64,000 nucleotides of DNA, from the NCBI RefSeq assembly GCF_002811765.1, contig NZ_NPDR01000009.1, forward strand, positions 1 to 64,000, given 5' to 3'. Origin of the DNA: Leptospira saintgironsiae (GTDB lineage: Bacteria > Spirochaetota > Leptospiria > Leptospirales > Leptospiraceae). Below are positions 17,892 through 26,400 of this stretch, one piece after another. Both the position numbers and the translations under genes were made by a program. Within the stretch, counting starts at the first letter, position 1. Each line of letters begins with the position of its first letter. Below the pieces are notes generated by a model. That model had not been told where the DNA came from, ran no database searches, and was given only the letters and a program-made list of their open reading frames with translations.

Positions 17892-18403
17892 TCCAAGGAA
17901 TGAATGTCCGGTTTTCCTATTTTATAATTTTATTATATTCATTCTTCTCCTTTTCCTGTTTGGGAATGAGCGGAGAATTCGGCTGGGCTTTGGTGGATGA
18001 GACTAAACAAACTTTACTGGAGAAAAAATTCACCACTACCCAAGAGTTCACTCTTACTAGGGAAAAGTTGATCTTCCCTACAAACAAAACATTGGTATAT
18101 CTTTATAAATTTTCCAGAACTCCTAATCCGGAAGCAGAAATTTATGTGAGTCTAAGTAGATTCCAAGTAGGCTTTAACGAGATAGAAGTAAGACGGAAAA
18201 GACCTGAAATTTCTAGCTCCAGTATCACAGGACATTTCCAAGAATTGATCGCAGGCAAATATTTAGTCAAGGTCTCCTATGAGGGAGAAGTGATCGATCA
18301 GGTAGAATTCAGAGTAATAGAACCAGAAGAAAGAGAAGAGGAAAAAGAATCCGGCGACGATATAGATAAATATACTAAGGCTAAAAAAACTTTAAATCAG
18401 TAA
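17888..18403 (+). CDS. Hypothetical lipoprotein
   Basis: 171 residues, family not recognised. The signal region (FSYFIILLYSFFSFSC) ends in a spirochaetal-type lipobox with Cys near residue 24. The mature domain looks beta-rich (LVYLYKFSRTPNPEAEIYVSLSR, then YLVKVSYEGEVIDQVEFRV), like an Ig-like or carboxypeptidase-regulatory fold, and ends in a strongly charged tail (EEREEEKESGDD). The AAGGGAGA before ATG 17888 is a good ribosome site, and the ATG overlaps the stop of the small membrane-protein gene. An ATG five codons later is the alternative. It converges on and overlaps the TPR gene by 7 nt. Confidence 0.65.
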   Translation: MIQGMNVRFSYFIILLYSFFSFSCLGMSGEFGWALVDETKQTLLEKKFTTTQEFTLTREKLIFPTNKTLVYLYKFSRTPNPEAEIYVSLSRFQVGFNEIEVRRKRPEISSSSITGHFQELIAGKYLVKVSYEGEVIDQVEFRVIEPEEREEEKESGDDIDKYTKAKKTLNQ

Positions 18404-20343
18404 GTGTCGCCCGAAAGTGGATCCCTTGGATAAGGATCTCTTTGCATTCCATCTTCTAAAATTTTATTGATCCTTTCTATGTTTTTCAAAGCAAGATTGA
18501 TCTCAGTTTGATTTCCTACTTTCAGGATCTCTTCATTCATTTTTTTGGATTGTCCATAATCCTTTTCGAATTCATATAATACGGATAATCTTTGCATCGC
18601 TCTTGGGCCTGGAGAAGTATCTAGCTTAGTGCGAATAATATCCATTTTTTCTTTGGATTCTTCCATCTCTAAACTTTTAAGTCTGTATTGTGCCATATCT
18701 TGGTCGTTTGTTCTTTCCAAGAGACCTTTTTTGATCCGCAATAATTCCTTTTTGCCCAAGGAATATTTCTCTTCTTCTAATCTTAGATTTTCTCTGAGTC
18801 GATCGTATGCCTGGATCGATCTGATAAGTTCTTCTTTTTCTTTAGGAGGTTTTTTCTCGTATCGATATAATTTTGAGATCCCTAAATACGCAAGGACCTC
18901 CATTCGAATTCTTTCCTGTGAGTCCGTAAAAGATAGATCAGAAGCAGTCGCTTTTTCCTGCTCCCTAATCTGCAGCCAGTCTTCGTAATATTTTTTTCCA
19001 GATTCTAAATTACCTAATTTGCTTTCGAAAAAATTCCCAAGTTCAAATGCATAGATCCCTTTTTTCTTTGGATCAGGCTCTGAAAGATAATATTTTTCAT
19101 AAAACTCTGCAGCTAAAACATACTGTTTGAGTTCAGTATGCAAAGAAGCAATCGCACGATATACATACGCTATCTCTGCTGGAGTTTTATTTTCTTTTAA
19201 TGCAAGTGCCAGAAATTTTAAGAAGAAGTCTAGAGACTTTGCTTTTTTACCTGAGGCCTTTAGCTCTTCTGCCAAAGCTAAAACTACTTGTGAATGTTCT
19301 GGATCTAAACGAAATGCCAGTTCGAGCAGTGCAGCATAAGCGAAGAAGTCTGTATTTCTTTTATAATCGAATAAAACAAAGATCCCCTGCCCGCTCACAG
19401 AGGTTTTATTCACCACTTTTAGTCTTTCTTTGTTTTCATTTTCCGAATCTTTTACGAGTTTTGCTAAGGTAAAAATTGTATCCGCGTCTTCTCTTGATTT
19501 TCTTTTGAAAAATGGATAATAATTATTCTCGAATGAATCTTTATAAGCACTGGCCGCTCTTTTTAATGAATCATCCGCATTTTTTACATTCTGTTTTGCA
19601 AGACTGATATCATTTGAAGTCACCTTCCGTGCATTTCTAGGAGGATTAGATTCAAAGATCAGATCCTTCTCCCTTGCAGAAGCAGCTTCTAAAAGATGGA
19701 CTCTATCCTTTGCATTTTCCAGATCTAAAGTCGCTTTTTCTAATTCTCTTTTGACCTTTGCATGTTGTCTTGCTCTATCAATTTCGTTTGTATCGTATAA
19801 TTCTCTCAGTCTTTCTTCCTTTGGAAATGATTCTTCCGTATGGGAAAAATCTCTGTATCTGAGAGCGGCCAAAGCTTCTTCCAATGCTTTGAAGTTTTGC
19901 TTCTTCTTAGCATGTTCTTGGCTGAGTAACCAATGTAGTTCGAATAAAATAGGAGAATCTCTAAGTTGTTGTCCCCCCGTGATCTTACCTAACATTTTTA
20001 AGATCAAAAGGCGAAGAGTATTTCGGTCTGTTTTTTCTGTGAAGATACGACCTAGTCTTCTTTCTTCTTCCGTTCTTTTTGGATCCACGAATTGAGCATA
20101 GTACGGATCTAAAACTTGACGGATCATTGTGATCGGATCAGAAGCAGTTTCTGTGTCGGAAGAGTTGAGTAGATTCTCCTTTAATGTTCGGAGAGTAGCT
20201 GGAGGGATTACCTCATGGGGAAGTTTATAAATACCTGCAGGATCTAATCTTTGGTCCTGCTCATCCGCCTCAGTTCGGACGCCTACTCCTAACCCAAAGA
20301 TGATCAGGAGTATAACGCCCAGTTTCAGGCGGGCTTGTTTCAT
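18397..20343 (-). CDS. Exported TPR-repeat protein, coupled to cheW
   Basis: 648 residues with an N-terminal signal or anchor ([20 protein letters not shown]). The body is almost wholly helical and Lys/Glu/Leu-rich, with tetratricopeptide-like repeats recognisable at about 320-470 ([58 protein letters not shown]). A coiled-coil segment lies at about 180-280. It probably works in the periplasm as a protein-interaction scaffold. It starts within the cheW stop (4-nt overlap), so the two are co-translated, though the predicted compartments differ. Neighbours give no direct hint of its partners. Confidence 0.65.
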   Translation of the reverse strand: MKQARLKLGVILLIIFGLGVGVRTEADEQDQRLDPAGIYKLPHEVIPPATLRTLKENLLNSSDTETASDPITMIRQVLDPYYAQFVDPKRTEEERRLGRIFTEKTDRNTLRLLILKMLGKITGGQQLRDSPILFELHWLLSQEHAKKKQNFKALEEALAALRYRDFSHTEESFPKEERLRELYDTNEIDRARQHAKVKRELEKATLDLENAKDRVHLLEAASAREKDLIFESNPPRNARKVTSNDISLAKQNVKNADDSLKRAASAYKDSFENNYYPFFKRKSREDADTIFTLAKLVKDSENENKERLKVVNKTSVSGQGIFVLFDYKRNTDFFAYAALLELAFRLDPEHSQVVLALAEELKASGKKAKSLDFFLKFLALALKENKTPAEIAYVYRAIASLHTELKQYVLAAEFYEKYYLSEPDPKKKGIYAFELGNFFESKLGNLESGKKYYEDWLQIREQEKATASDLSFTDSQERIRMEVLAYLGISKLYRYEKKPPKEKEELIRSIQAYDRLRENLRLEEEKYSLGKKELLRIKKGLLERTNDQDMAQYRLKSLEMEESKEKMDIIRTKLDTSPGPRAMQRLSVLYEFEKDYGQSKKMNEEILKVGNQTEINLALKNIERINKILEDGMQRDPYPRDPLSGDTY

Positions 20344-20804
20344 TTCGCCCCAGCACCCAACTCCGCTAATTCTTCAGATCCTAGAATTTTTTCGATATCG
20401 ATCAGGATGATGAATCTATCGTCCTTTTTACCGACACCCGTGATATAACGGGAGGAAATTCCTTTGATAGAAGGAGGAGGAGGATTGATTGTTTCCGGAG
20501 GGAACAATGCTACGTTAGCTACCTTGTCTACGATGATACCGACGGATTCTCCGCCAATTTTTACCACGATTGCACGATCATAACCTTGCTCGTGGGTATG
20601 GGGAATACTAAGTTTCACACCTAGGTCCACCATCTTAACTACTTTGCCACGGATATCCATGATACCAGCGAAGTAATTTTTGGATCTGGGAACCTTTACC
20701 AGGTTATGGATCTTGATGATCTCATCCACAAGAACGATTGGAAGAGCGTATTCTTCCTCTCCCAAGCTAAATAGAATGTACTGGTGTTCGATTTCGGCGG
20801 ACAT
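20340..20804 (-). CDS. cheW: Chemotaxis coupling protein CheW
   Basis: A 154-residue cytoplasmic adaptor linking chemoreceptors to the CheA kinase. The double SH3-like CheW fold is clear: [19 protein letters not shown] at the start, then [34 protein letters not shown], containing the conserved N-x-G-I-x-D-I-R-G-K type block, and later [13 protein letters not shown] with a C-terminal [12 protein letters not shown] strand. Length is normal. It is not in a large che cluster here: an uncharacterised membrane protein lies upstream (10 nt away) and a TPR protein downstream (4-nt overlap). It may therefore be an accessory CheW copy serving a specific receptor array. Confidence 0.92.
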   Translation of the reverse strand: MSAEIEHQYILFSLGEEEYALPIVLVDEIIKIHNLVKVPRSKNYFAGIMDIRGKVVKMVDLGVKLSIPHTHEQGYDRAIVVKIGGESVGIIVDKVANVALFPPETINPPPPSIKGISSRYITGVGKKDDRFIILIDIEKILGSEELAELGAGAK

Positions 20805-20814
20805 TCCCCCTCCT

Positions 20815-21546
20815 TTAGAAACGGGTGAATCCGTAGTAATAAAAATACGATCCAGAACCTAAAAAAATTACAACTTTTGAGAAAAGCGGATCGCGTTTCC
20901 TCAGTATCCAGTCCAATCCGCCAAAAAGCAAACCGAAAACGGCGAGCGAAAATCCGAGTAAATAAAAATCCATGTATGCATACCAGATCCCTAGAGCAGA
21001 CGCAAGGCCTAAGGAATAGTCCTGTAGATCTCCCCAGATCCTTCTTTTGATCCTGGTCCATAAGGGCTCTTTTTTCTCTCTTTGAAAAAATCTTTTCCAG
21101 GATCTAGGGTTACGATCGATTCCAAAAATATGATCGTACTTGGTAGAAATTTCCCAAGGTTTAAGAGTCCTTCTCTCCGGTCCTCCCAATGGTTCAGGAG
21201 AAACTCCGTATGCCCCACCCAAAATCTGCAGAGCGTCCTTATCAGGAAGAGAAGATAATAAGTCCCTAAATGGTGCAAATCTGGAATAAAGAGGATAAGA
21301 TCTACCTGTGGTTAGGTCGGTCTCTTTTAGGATGGATCCATCTCGAATAGTGGAAACATAAATGCGGCCATTCTCCCCGGCGGCTTCCAAAGTAAGTCTG
21401 ATCTTACGATCATGAAAATGAAAGTCGGCCTGGAGAATATCTCCATCTGGAGTTTTAGCTTGGTAGGATTTTGTATATCCTTTAGCTGGGGGAAACTCGG
21501 GTTTCCACCAACGTCTTAAAAGAGAATAGTCCTGGAAGGATCCCAT
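20815..21546 (-). CDS. Hypothetical protein with C-terminal membrane segments
   Basis: 243 residues, family not recognised. Residues 1-170 are soluble and Trp/Arg-rich, with beta-strand character ([38 protein letters not shown]). The last 70 residues contain two or three hydrophobic helices ([51 protein letters not shown]). This gives a tail-anchored topology with the soluble domain in the cytoplasm. It ends 10 nt before cheW, so it probably shares the transcript with cheW and the TPR protein. A chemotaxis or motility link rests on that context only. Confidence 0.6.
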   Translation of the reverse strand: MGSFQDYSLLRRWWKPEFPPAKGYTKSYQAKTPDGDILQADFHFHDRKIRLTLEAAGENGRIYVSTIRDGSILKETDLTTGRSYPLYSRFAPFRDLLSSLPDKDALQILGGAYGVSPEPLGGPERRTLKPWEISTKYDHIFGIDRNPRSWKRFFQREKKEPLWTRIKRRIWGDLQDYSLGLASALGIWYAYMDFYLLGFSLAVFGLLFGGLDWILRKRDPLFSKVVIFLGSGSYFYYYGFTRF

Positions 21547-21641
21547 ACAGCAACATGATCGGCCAATTTTGAATTTTGCTTTAGGCTTTGATAGTTGCTA
21601 ATTTCGAGTCGGGAGAGTTCCCGATGAGGATGGCGGGCGAA

Positions 21642-21676
21642 AAAGACCGGGTCTTCGATTCGATTTCCCGGTCTTT
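21642..21676 (-). terminator. Terminator of the FYDLN-miaA-hfq-manC operon
   Basis: AAAGACCGGG and CCCGGTCTTT form a perfect 10-bp stem with a 15-nt loop, and the minus-strand RNA continues into U residues (CUUUUUCG). It lies 18 nt after the stop of the last small gene and ends the operon cleanly. Confidence 0.8.
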
Positions 21677-21694
21677 AGATATTATAAGAATATC

Positions 21695-21790
21695 TTATTT
21701 GCCTTTCTTCTTATGACGATTCTGTCTTCTTTTTTTCTTCCTCTTATGAGTCGCGATCTTTCTTCGCTTTCTTTTTTTACCGGAAGGCAT
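21695..21790 (-). CDS. 31-residue basic protein, AURKAIP1/COX24 type (bS22/mS38-like ribosomal protein)
   Basis: A very short gene encoding 31 residues, of which about 20 are Lys, Arg or His. It begins MPSGKKRKRRKIATHKRKKK and ends RRQNRHKKKGK. That pattern is characteristic of the AURKAIP1/COX24 C-terminal domain family, which includes the mycobacterial small-subunit protein bS22 and mitochondrial mS38. These extended basic peptides thread into the 30S rRNA. The ATG has an AGGAGA site at ideal distance, and a strong terminator follows the stop. It lies 37 nt after manC at the end of the hfq operon. Family assignment is from sequence pattern; ribosome binding is inferred. Confidence 0.75.
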   Translation of the reverse strand: MPSGKKRKRRKIATHKRKKKRRQNRHKKKGK

Positions 21791-21827
21791 TCGGTTCTCC
21801 TGATTCTGTTCCTAACCTGCCAGGAAA

Positions 21828-22889
21828 TTATTCGGTGTACTTTTGTAAACCTTTATTTTTACGGATTTCAGCAACCATATTCTTAATATCACCTATTCCT
21901 TCTTTAGAAGCGATGAAGAGAACGTCTTCCTCTTCAACTACTACGATATCCTGCACTCCTAGTAATGCAGTGAATTCTTTTCTAGTCTGAGTGACGTTGT
22001 TTCCGGATTTATAAAATAGAATTTCTTTACCGATATGACGATTGCCTTGGTTATCTCCAGGCAATACTCTTTCCAATGAAAGCCAAGAGCCAACATCGTC
22101 CCAAGAGAAACTTGCTTCTACCATTCTAATACGAGCACTCTTTTCCATGATGGCGATATCAACTGGCTCGGAAGGAAGAAGTTTGAATGCTTCTCCCAAA
22201 TCTCCCATCTTCTTGAATGGAAATCTGTCTTTAAGAGGTTTTAAAATTTTAGGAGAATGTTTTTCAAACTCATCCAAGATCAAACTTGTCTTCCAAAGAA
22301 AGATCCCCGGATTCCAATAGAAGTTTGCTTTTTTAATATACTTGAGAGCAGTTTTTACATCCGGCTTTTCGAAGAATGATTTCACTTCGAATCCATGTTT
22401 AGTCGGTTTTCCAGAAGCGATATAACCATAACCTACTTCAGGACGATTCGGTTTGATACCTAGTAAAACCAAATGTTCGTCTGCTTCTTTCAAAGCCTTT
22501 TGGATACTTTTTGCAAATTCTTTGTCAGAATTTACCCAAGCATCTGCGGAAAGTACAACCTGAACTGGATCTCCAAACTTCTCCTTAAAATATAAAGAAG
22601 CAAGAGCAATGATGGGTGCAGTGTTTTTTCCTTCAGGCTCTATGATAAAATTATTTTCTGGGAAAGTTCTTTCCTGAGCGAGGATCGCTTTTTTTAAAGT
22701 AGCGTTTGTTCCAATAAAAACTCTATCAGGACTTGTGATAGTATAAGCACGATTCAAAGTCTCTTTCAAAAGAGTGTTTTTAGAGTATACTTTCTGGAGT
22801 TGTTTAGGAGTAGAAACTCTGGATCTTGGCCAGAATCTTTCTCCCTTTCCTCCCGCCATAATGAGTACTACGGGTTTGTCTTGTGTCAT
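21828..22889 (-). CDS. manC: Mannose-1-phosphate guanylyltransferase
   Basis: Makes GDP-mannose from GTP and mannose 1-phosphate, a precursor for surface glycans. 353 residues with the nucleotidyltransferase signature near the N-terminus ([16 protein letters not shown]), the V-V-L-S-A-D-A-W segment corresponding to the metal-binding acidic site, E-V-G-Y-G-Y-I near residue 150 and F-F-E-K-P-D near 170. It is the short, monofunctional form: the cupin phosphomannose isomerase domain of bifunctional ManC proteins is absent. Its ATG directly follows the TAA of the SPFH-like gene, so expression depends on the upstream operon that includes hfq. Confidence 0.9.
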   Translation of the reverse strand: MTQDKPVVLIMAGGKGERFWPRSRVSTPKQLQKVYSKNTLLKETLNRAYTITSPDRVFIGTNATLKKAILAQERTFPENNFIIEPEGKNTAPIIALASLYFKEKFGDPVQVVLSADAWVNSDKEFAKSIQKALKEADEHLVLLGIKPNRPEVGYGYIASGKPTKHGFEVKSFFEKPDVKTALKYIKKANFYWNPGIFLWKTSLILDEFEKHSPKILKPLKDRFPFKKMGDLGEAFKLLPSEPVDIAIMEKSARIRMVEASFSWDDVGSWLSLERVLPGDNQGNRHIGKEILFYKSGNNVTQTRKEFTALLGVQDIVVVEEEDVLFIASKEGIGDIKNMVAEIRKNKGLQKYTE

Positions 22890-23765
22890 TTATTCCACCT
22901 CTTTAGGTTTGGGGGCGGACTTTTTCTTACTCAAAGATTTAGGATCTCCAAAAACGGTATCAGAAGGAAGAAGTAGAACATCAACATTCTCTCCGATATT
23001 ATCGTATAGTAGGAACTCTTTCATATCTGGATTCTTCTTTAGAAAATCCTTATATTGTTCCCATTTCTTTTTGGAAACTGCAAGTTTTGCTTCTTCTTGT
23101 ATAGAGTAAGATTCCGCCTTTTTTAAGGCTTCTATTCTTTCTAACTTTTTAGCCAAAATATAGTTAGGATTACGGAATATATTCGCGATGAGTATCGGAT
23201 CAGGAATATCCAGACTGATAATGCGAACCGATTCTATCTTAAGCCAAGGAATATCATTCGAGAGAATTCTCAGGATATCGTTTCTTAGGAAAGCAGAGAT
23301 AGAATCTTTGTTTAAATTGATATTTTTCTCGTCTTCTATCCCCGCCCTAAGTTTGGACTGAAAAATATTAGAGAGATATTTTGCTCTTCCTTGGTCTGTT
23401 TTTCCTCCGGAGAGAAAAAACTTTTTAGATCCTTCTTCCTCTAGATGAAAGGATAGATCCAGTTTAGCTCTGATCTTACCTTCTTCCGATTTTTCGGAGA
23501 ATAATCCGGAAGAAAGATCGTGATGGATCTCTAACTCTAAAGCCAATGAGTTTAAGGATTCTTTACGAACAGACTTATCCCAGAACTGGATCACTGCCGG
23601 TTCATAGGCAAAGCCCGGACCACGAACAAAGGAAACTAACTTAGAATCTTGCTCCCAGACAAGCAGGGCTTCTCCTTCCTTTATAAAAAAAAGCGGATAG
23701 GATGCCAGTAGGATCCCCGCTAATATAAATAGAATGAAAAGTGCCCGGCCTATCTTTCGGAACAT
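22890..23765 (-). CDS. Membrane-anchored SPFH/band-7-like protein (HflC-like position)
   Basis: 291 residues: a single N-terminal membrane helix (ALFILFILAGILLASYPLFF), then a domain with band-7 character. This includes I-K-E-G-E-A-L-L-V-W near residue 30, a charged middle ending ...SDIPWLKIESVRIISLDIPDP like the SPFH end strand, and a helical stretch with Ala/Lys/Glu (AEDSYSIQEEAKLAV-type) from about 205 to 250. Similarity is weak enough that motif alone would not settle it. Position helps: in E. coli, miaA-hfq is followed by hflX-hflK-hflC, and here a membrane protein of HflC-like build follows hfq directly. HflX and a second Hfl protein are missing. Confidence 0.5.
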   Translation of the reverse strand: MFRKIGRALFILFILAGILLASYPLFFIKEGEALLVWEQDSKLVSFVRGPGFAYEPAVIQFWDKSVRKESLNSLALELEIHHDLSSGLFSEKSEEGKIRAKLDLSFHLEEEGSKKFFLSGGKTDQGRAKYLSNIFQSKLRAGIEDEKNINLNKDSISAFLRNDILRILSNDIPWLKIESVRIISLDIPDPILIANIFRNPNYILAKKLERIEALKKAESYSIQEEAKLAVSKKKWEQYKDFLKKNPDMKEFLLYDNIGENVDVLLLPSDTVFGDPKSLSKKKSAPKPKEVE

Positions 23766-24017
23766 TTAGGCGGAAGGAGCTTCTTTTGCTGCTTCTTCTG
23801 TATAAAGTTTGATTACTTTGGCAGGAATGATAGTGGAGATCGCGTGTTTGTACACCAAACTCTGCTTATTCTCTTGCTCAAGGACTATAGTAAAATTATC
23901 AAAACTTACCACTTTCCCTTTTAAAGGAACTCCGTTAAGAAGATAGATGGTCAATTCTAGTTTTTCTTTTCTAGCCGTATTGAGCAGTTGGTCCTGTATA
24001 TTATTTTTAGCAGACAT
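23766..24017 (-). CDS. hfq: RNA chaperone Hfq
   Basis: An 83-residue Sm-like protein forming hexamers that pair small RNAs with mRNAs. Landmarks are N-I-Q-D-Q-L-L-N at the N-terminus (proximal-face Gln), the Sm1 motif around [15 protein letters not shown], and the Sm2 motif V-Y-K-H-A-I-S-T-I near residue 58, essentially canonical. The C-terminal tail after I-K-L-Y is short (about 12 residues), unlike the long E. coli tail. It lies 14 nt after miaA, a conserved arrangement in bacteria, and 0 nt before the SPFH-like gene. Hfq presence implies that small-RNA regulation operates in this organism. Confidence 0.95.
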   Translation of the reverse strand: MSAKNNIQDQLLNTARKEKLELTIYLLNGVPLKGKVVSFDNFTIVLEQENKQSLVYKHAISTIIPAKVIKLYTEEAAKEAPSA

Positions 24018-24031
24018 AGATTTTTATCCGT

Positions 24032-24925
24032 TTATATTTTTATCTTTTTATACGCTTCACTCGGATGGATCGGTTCCAAGATCTTTTGCTTTCGAAACCA
24101 AGTAATCTGACGTTTGGCGTAATTCCGATGAGACTGGCTTAAATTCCCAAAGAATGTCTCAAGATTGGACGTTCCTTTAATATTTTCAAGCGCGAAATTA
24201 TAACCTAAGGACTGAAGACCGGGACAATCTTCACCGTATTTATCGGAGACCCTTTTTGCTTCTTCAGCCATTCCAGATTCTATCATTTTTTTGGCCCTGG
24301 AATCGATCCTTTCATATAATTCTTTTCGATCCAGATCTAAAAAGAAGGCCCCGAGTATATTCAAATTTTTGGAAATTAGGGCGCCCTTCCCCTCTTCCAC
24401 TTTTAGTTCGGACCAAAGAGTTCCCATCCAATTTACTTCTAAGGCTCTTCCGTATCTGTAGTTATCGTTTGGAAAGATTTTTTGGAGAGCTTTAGGGTCC
24501 AATATTTGGAGCTCTTGGATCCTTTCTTCCATACTTAAGGATTCTACTTTAAGTTTTATTTCTTCAGTGATTTTCGGAACGGGAAACATTCCGTACAAAA
24601 AAGCATTTAAATAAAACCCTGTTCCTGCTGTTAAAACTGGGATTTTGCCTCTAGAAAGTATATCATCCAGGGCTTCTTCTGCCATTGTCACAAATTTTGC
24701 AGCGTCTATAGACTCGGAAGGCGAAAGAAATGAAACTAGATGGTGGGGGATTTTTTCGCAGTCTTCCTGGCTTGGGGCTGCAGTTCCTATGCTTAACTCT
24801 TTGTAGATCTGTCTGGAATCGAAGGAAATAATTTCAAAACGGGAAGGATCTAATTCTCTCACCAGAGCCGTTTTTCCGGCCCCGGTGGGAGCGGTGATGA
24901 TCAGAATGGAATTGGAAAGGGGAAT
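24032..24925 (-). CDS. miaA: tRNA dimethylallyltransferase MiaA, probable AUU start
   Basis: Adds the dimethylallyl group to A37 of tRNAs reading UNN codons. From the GTG at 24862 the product would lack the essential P-loop. The frame continues upstream, however, and encodes [12 protein letters not shown], the MiaA P-loop, ahead of [16 protein letters not shown]. Between an in-frame TGA near 24958 and the P-loop there is no ATG, GTG or TTG. The best start is ATT at 24925-24923, which shares one base with the TAA of the preceding gene (TAATT) and follows AGGAGGAGGA at good spacing. That gives 297 residues, near the normal size. Later motifs ([24 protein letters not shown]) are intact. A point change from TAATG is the simplest origin; sequencing error is the alternative. 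Confidence 0.8.
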   Translation of the reverse strand: MPLSNSILIITAPTGAGKTALVRELDPSRFEIISFDSRQIYKELSIGTAAPSQEDCEKIPHHLVSFLSPSESIDAAKFVTMAEEALDDILSRGKIPVLTAGTGFYLNAFLYGMFPVPKITEEIKLKVESLSMEERIQELQILDPKALQKIFPNDNYRYGRALEVNWMGTLWSELKVEEGKGALISKNLNILGAFFLDLDRKELYERIDSRAKKMIESGMAEEAKRVSDKYGEDCPGLQSLGYNFALENIKGTSNLETFFGNLSQSHRNYAKRQITWFRKQKILEPIHPSEAYKKIKI

Positions 24926-25368
24926 TATTCCTCCTCCTCTTCCTCGTCTTCTTCCTCTTCAAGAGGTTCTTCCACAATACCTTCTTCTTCTTCGAAACCT
25001 GCTTCGGAATCGTAGTCTAAGTTTTCTTCTGGAAACTCTTCTTCTTCCACTCTGGCCGCACGGGTCCTTGATTTAGAAGGAGGACGTTTACTTTGATCGG
25101 CTCCGCATTTAGGGCAGATTTTTACTTCTTTGTTTAGATCGTAGAATTTAGTTCCACAAGTATGACAGGTGAATTTTTTACCCAGAGGATTGAGGGAAGA
25201 TTTGGATGCAGAAGACTTTTTAGTCGTCCCTGCAGGCTTGCCTGCGCTAGCAGCAACTTCCTTCTTCTTTGCCGGAGGAGTTTTTTTCTTAGGGGGGGCG
25301 CTTTTTTTCACCGGAGCTTTGGACTTCGGTGCAGCTTTTTTCTTAGCCGTTTTCTTAGCTGTTGCCAT
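24925..25368 (-). CDS. FYDLN acid-domain protein (zinc-ribbon, basic head, acidic tail)
   Basis: 147 residues from the ATG at 25368. Three zones are clear: a Lys/Ala/Pro-rich basic head (about 1-65, histone-H1-like), a central zinc ribbon [14 protein letters not shown] ... I-C-P-K-C-G-A (four Cys), and an acidic tail ending in a run of Glu. The ribbon is the FYDLN_acid family signature. Function of the family is not established; nucleic-acid or RNA polymerase contact is plausible. The GAG/GAA codons of the tail also create the Shine-Dalgarno sequence for miaA, whose start overlaps this stop codon. An upstream TTG at 25407 would add 13 residues. Confidence 0.75.
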   Translation of the reverse strand: MATAKKTAKKKAAPKSKAPVKKSAPPKKKTPPAKKKEVAASAGKPAGTTKKSSASKSSLNPLGKKFTCHTCGTKFYDLNKEVKICPKCGADQSKRPPSKSRTRAARVEEEEFPEENLDYDSEAGFEEEEGIVEEPLEEEEDEEEEEE

Positions 25369-25481
25369 CGGAATTGACCATGCTGGAAGACACTTATTCC
25401 GATTCAAGCAGAAAAAGCGGTCAGAAATCTAGTTTCCGCTAATTTGTATTTTCTAAGAATTGGATTCGGAATACGAGGTTT

Positions 25482-26228
25482 ATGGTCCATCTGAGCGTAA
25501 ATGTAAACAAAATTGCAACTTTGAGAAATTCCAGAGGTGGAAATCATCCGGATCTGATCAACCTATCCAAATTGATTTTGGATTCTGGCGCTCATGGAAT
25601 TACAGTTCATCCCAGAGAAGACGAAAGACATATAAAGAAAAATGACGTATTCGATCTGCGGGAGTTCCTCACGCTCTACAATAGGGATAAAAAGAAGAAG
25701 ATAGAATATAATATGGAAGGAGAACCTTCTCCTCGATTTTTAGATCTTGTTCTGGAAGCAAAACCGGACCAGGCAACGTTAGTCCCAGTTACTCCAGGAG
25801 AGATCACTTCTGATCATGGTTTCGATTTGAAGAAGGACTCCTCAGAACTGAAAACGTATATCCGAAGGATCCAAGATGCAGGTATCCGGGTTTCCATCTT
25901 TATGGAAACGAATTTAGAGAATCTTAAATTAGTAAAGGATACCGGCGCAGATCGTGTAGAATTCTATACAGGTCCTTATGCCCAAGCTTTTGATCATTCT
26001 CCGGAAGAAGGTAAAGCTGCTTTCGAATCTTTCAAAAAAGCGGCGGAGTTCCTTCAGGCTCAAAAAATAGGGATTAACGCAGGACATGACCTAGATCATT
26101 TTAATCTTCCCCTATTCGCTCGTCTTCCGGGCTTGGAAGAAGTTTCTATCGGCCACAGACTAATGTCTTATGCACTTGATGTTGGTTTAGAAGCCTCAGT
26201 GAAAGAGTATCTAAAGGCACTAAGTTAA
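25482..26228 (+). CDS. pdxJ: Pyridoxine 5'-phosphate synthase PdxJ
   Basis: Last ring-forming step of DXP-dependent vitamin B6 synthesis: condenses 1-deoxyxylulose 5-phosphate with 3-amino-2-oxopropyl phosphate. 248 residues with the family pattern throughout: [15 protein letters not shown] at the N-terminus, [13 protein letters not shown] near 40-52, Y-N-M-E-G near 77, [14 protein letters not shown], and G-I-N-A-G-H-D-L near 200, where the catalytic His lies. GAGG precedes the ATG. No other B6 gene is nearby; the gene stands alone between the FYDLN operon (divergent) and a repeat region. Confidence 0.93.
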   Translation: MVHLSVNVNKIATLRNSRGGNHPDLINLSKLILDSGAHGITVHPREDERHIKKNDVFDLREFLTLYNRDKKKKIEYNMEGEPSPRFLDLVLEAKPDQATLVPVTPGEITSDHGFDLKKDSSELKTYIRRIQDAGIRVSIFMETNLENLKLVKDTGADRVEFYTGPYAQAFDHSPEEGKAAFESFKKAAEFLQAQKIGINAGHDLDHFNLPLFARLPGLEEVSIGHRLMSYALDVGLEASVKEYLKALS

Positions 26229-26400
26229 AAGAGACACAGAGTTAAAAAGAGACGCAGGGATTTTTTCACACAGAGGCACAAAGTCACGGAGGGGTGATTT
26301 TGCAAATAGTAAGCCAAAAAACTCAGTGTCTCTGTGACTCTGTGCGAAACCACCCTGTGCCTCTTACTTTCTTTGTGACTCTATTTCCTTTGTGTCTCAA
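26229..26400. repeat. Intergenic 'CACAGAG/CACAAAG' repeat cluster with inverted halves
   Basis: From pdxJ to the convergent gene the sequence is built from degenerate units such as GAGACACAGAG, CACACAGAGGCACAAAG and, inverted, CTCTGTGACTCTGTGCG. The two halves (about 26230-26295 and 26322-26400) are reverse complements in type, separated by a unique stretch of about 25 bp. The right end runs into the coding sequence of the convergent gene and supplies its last codons (ETQRK). It resembles a dispersed repeat family found between genes in several unrelated environmental bacteria; that link is from memory. Confidence 0.6.

Noticed and set aside
24032..24862. miaA starting at the GTG 24862
   Set aside because: It would remove the P-loop that binds the isoprenoid donor, and the encoded upstream residues match the family.
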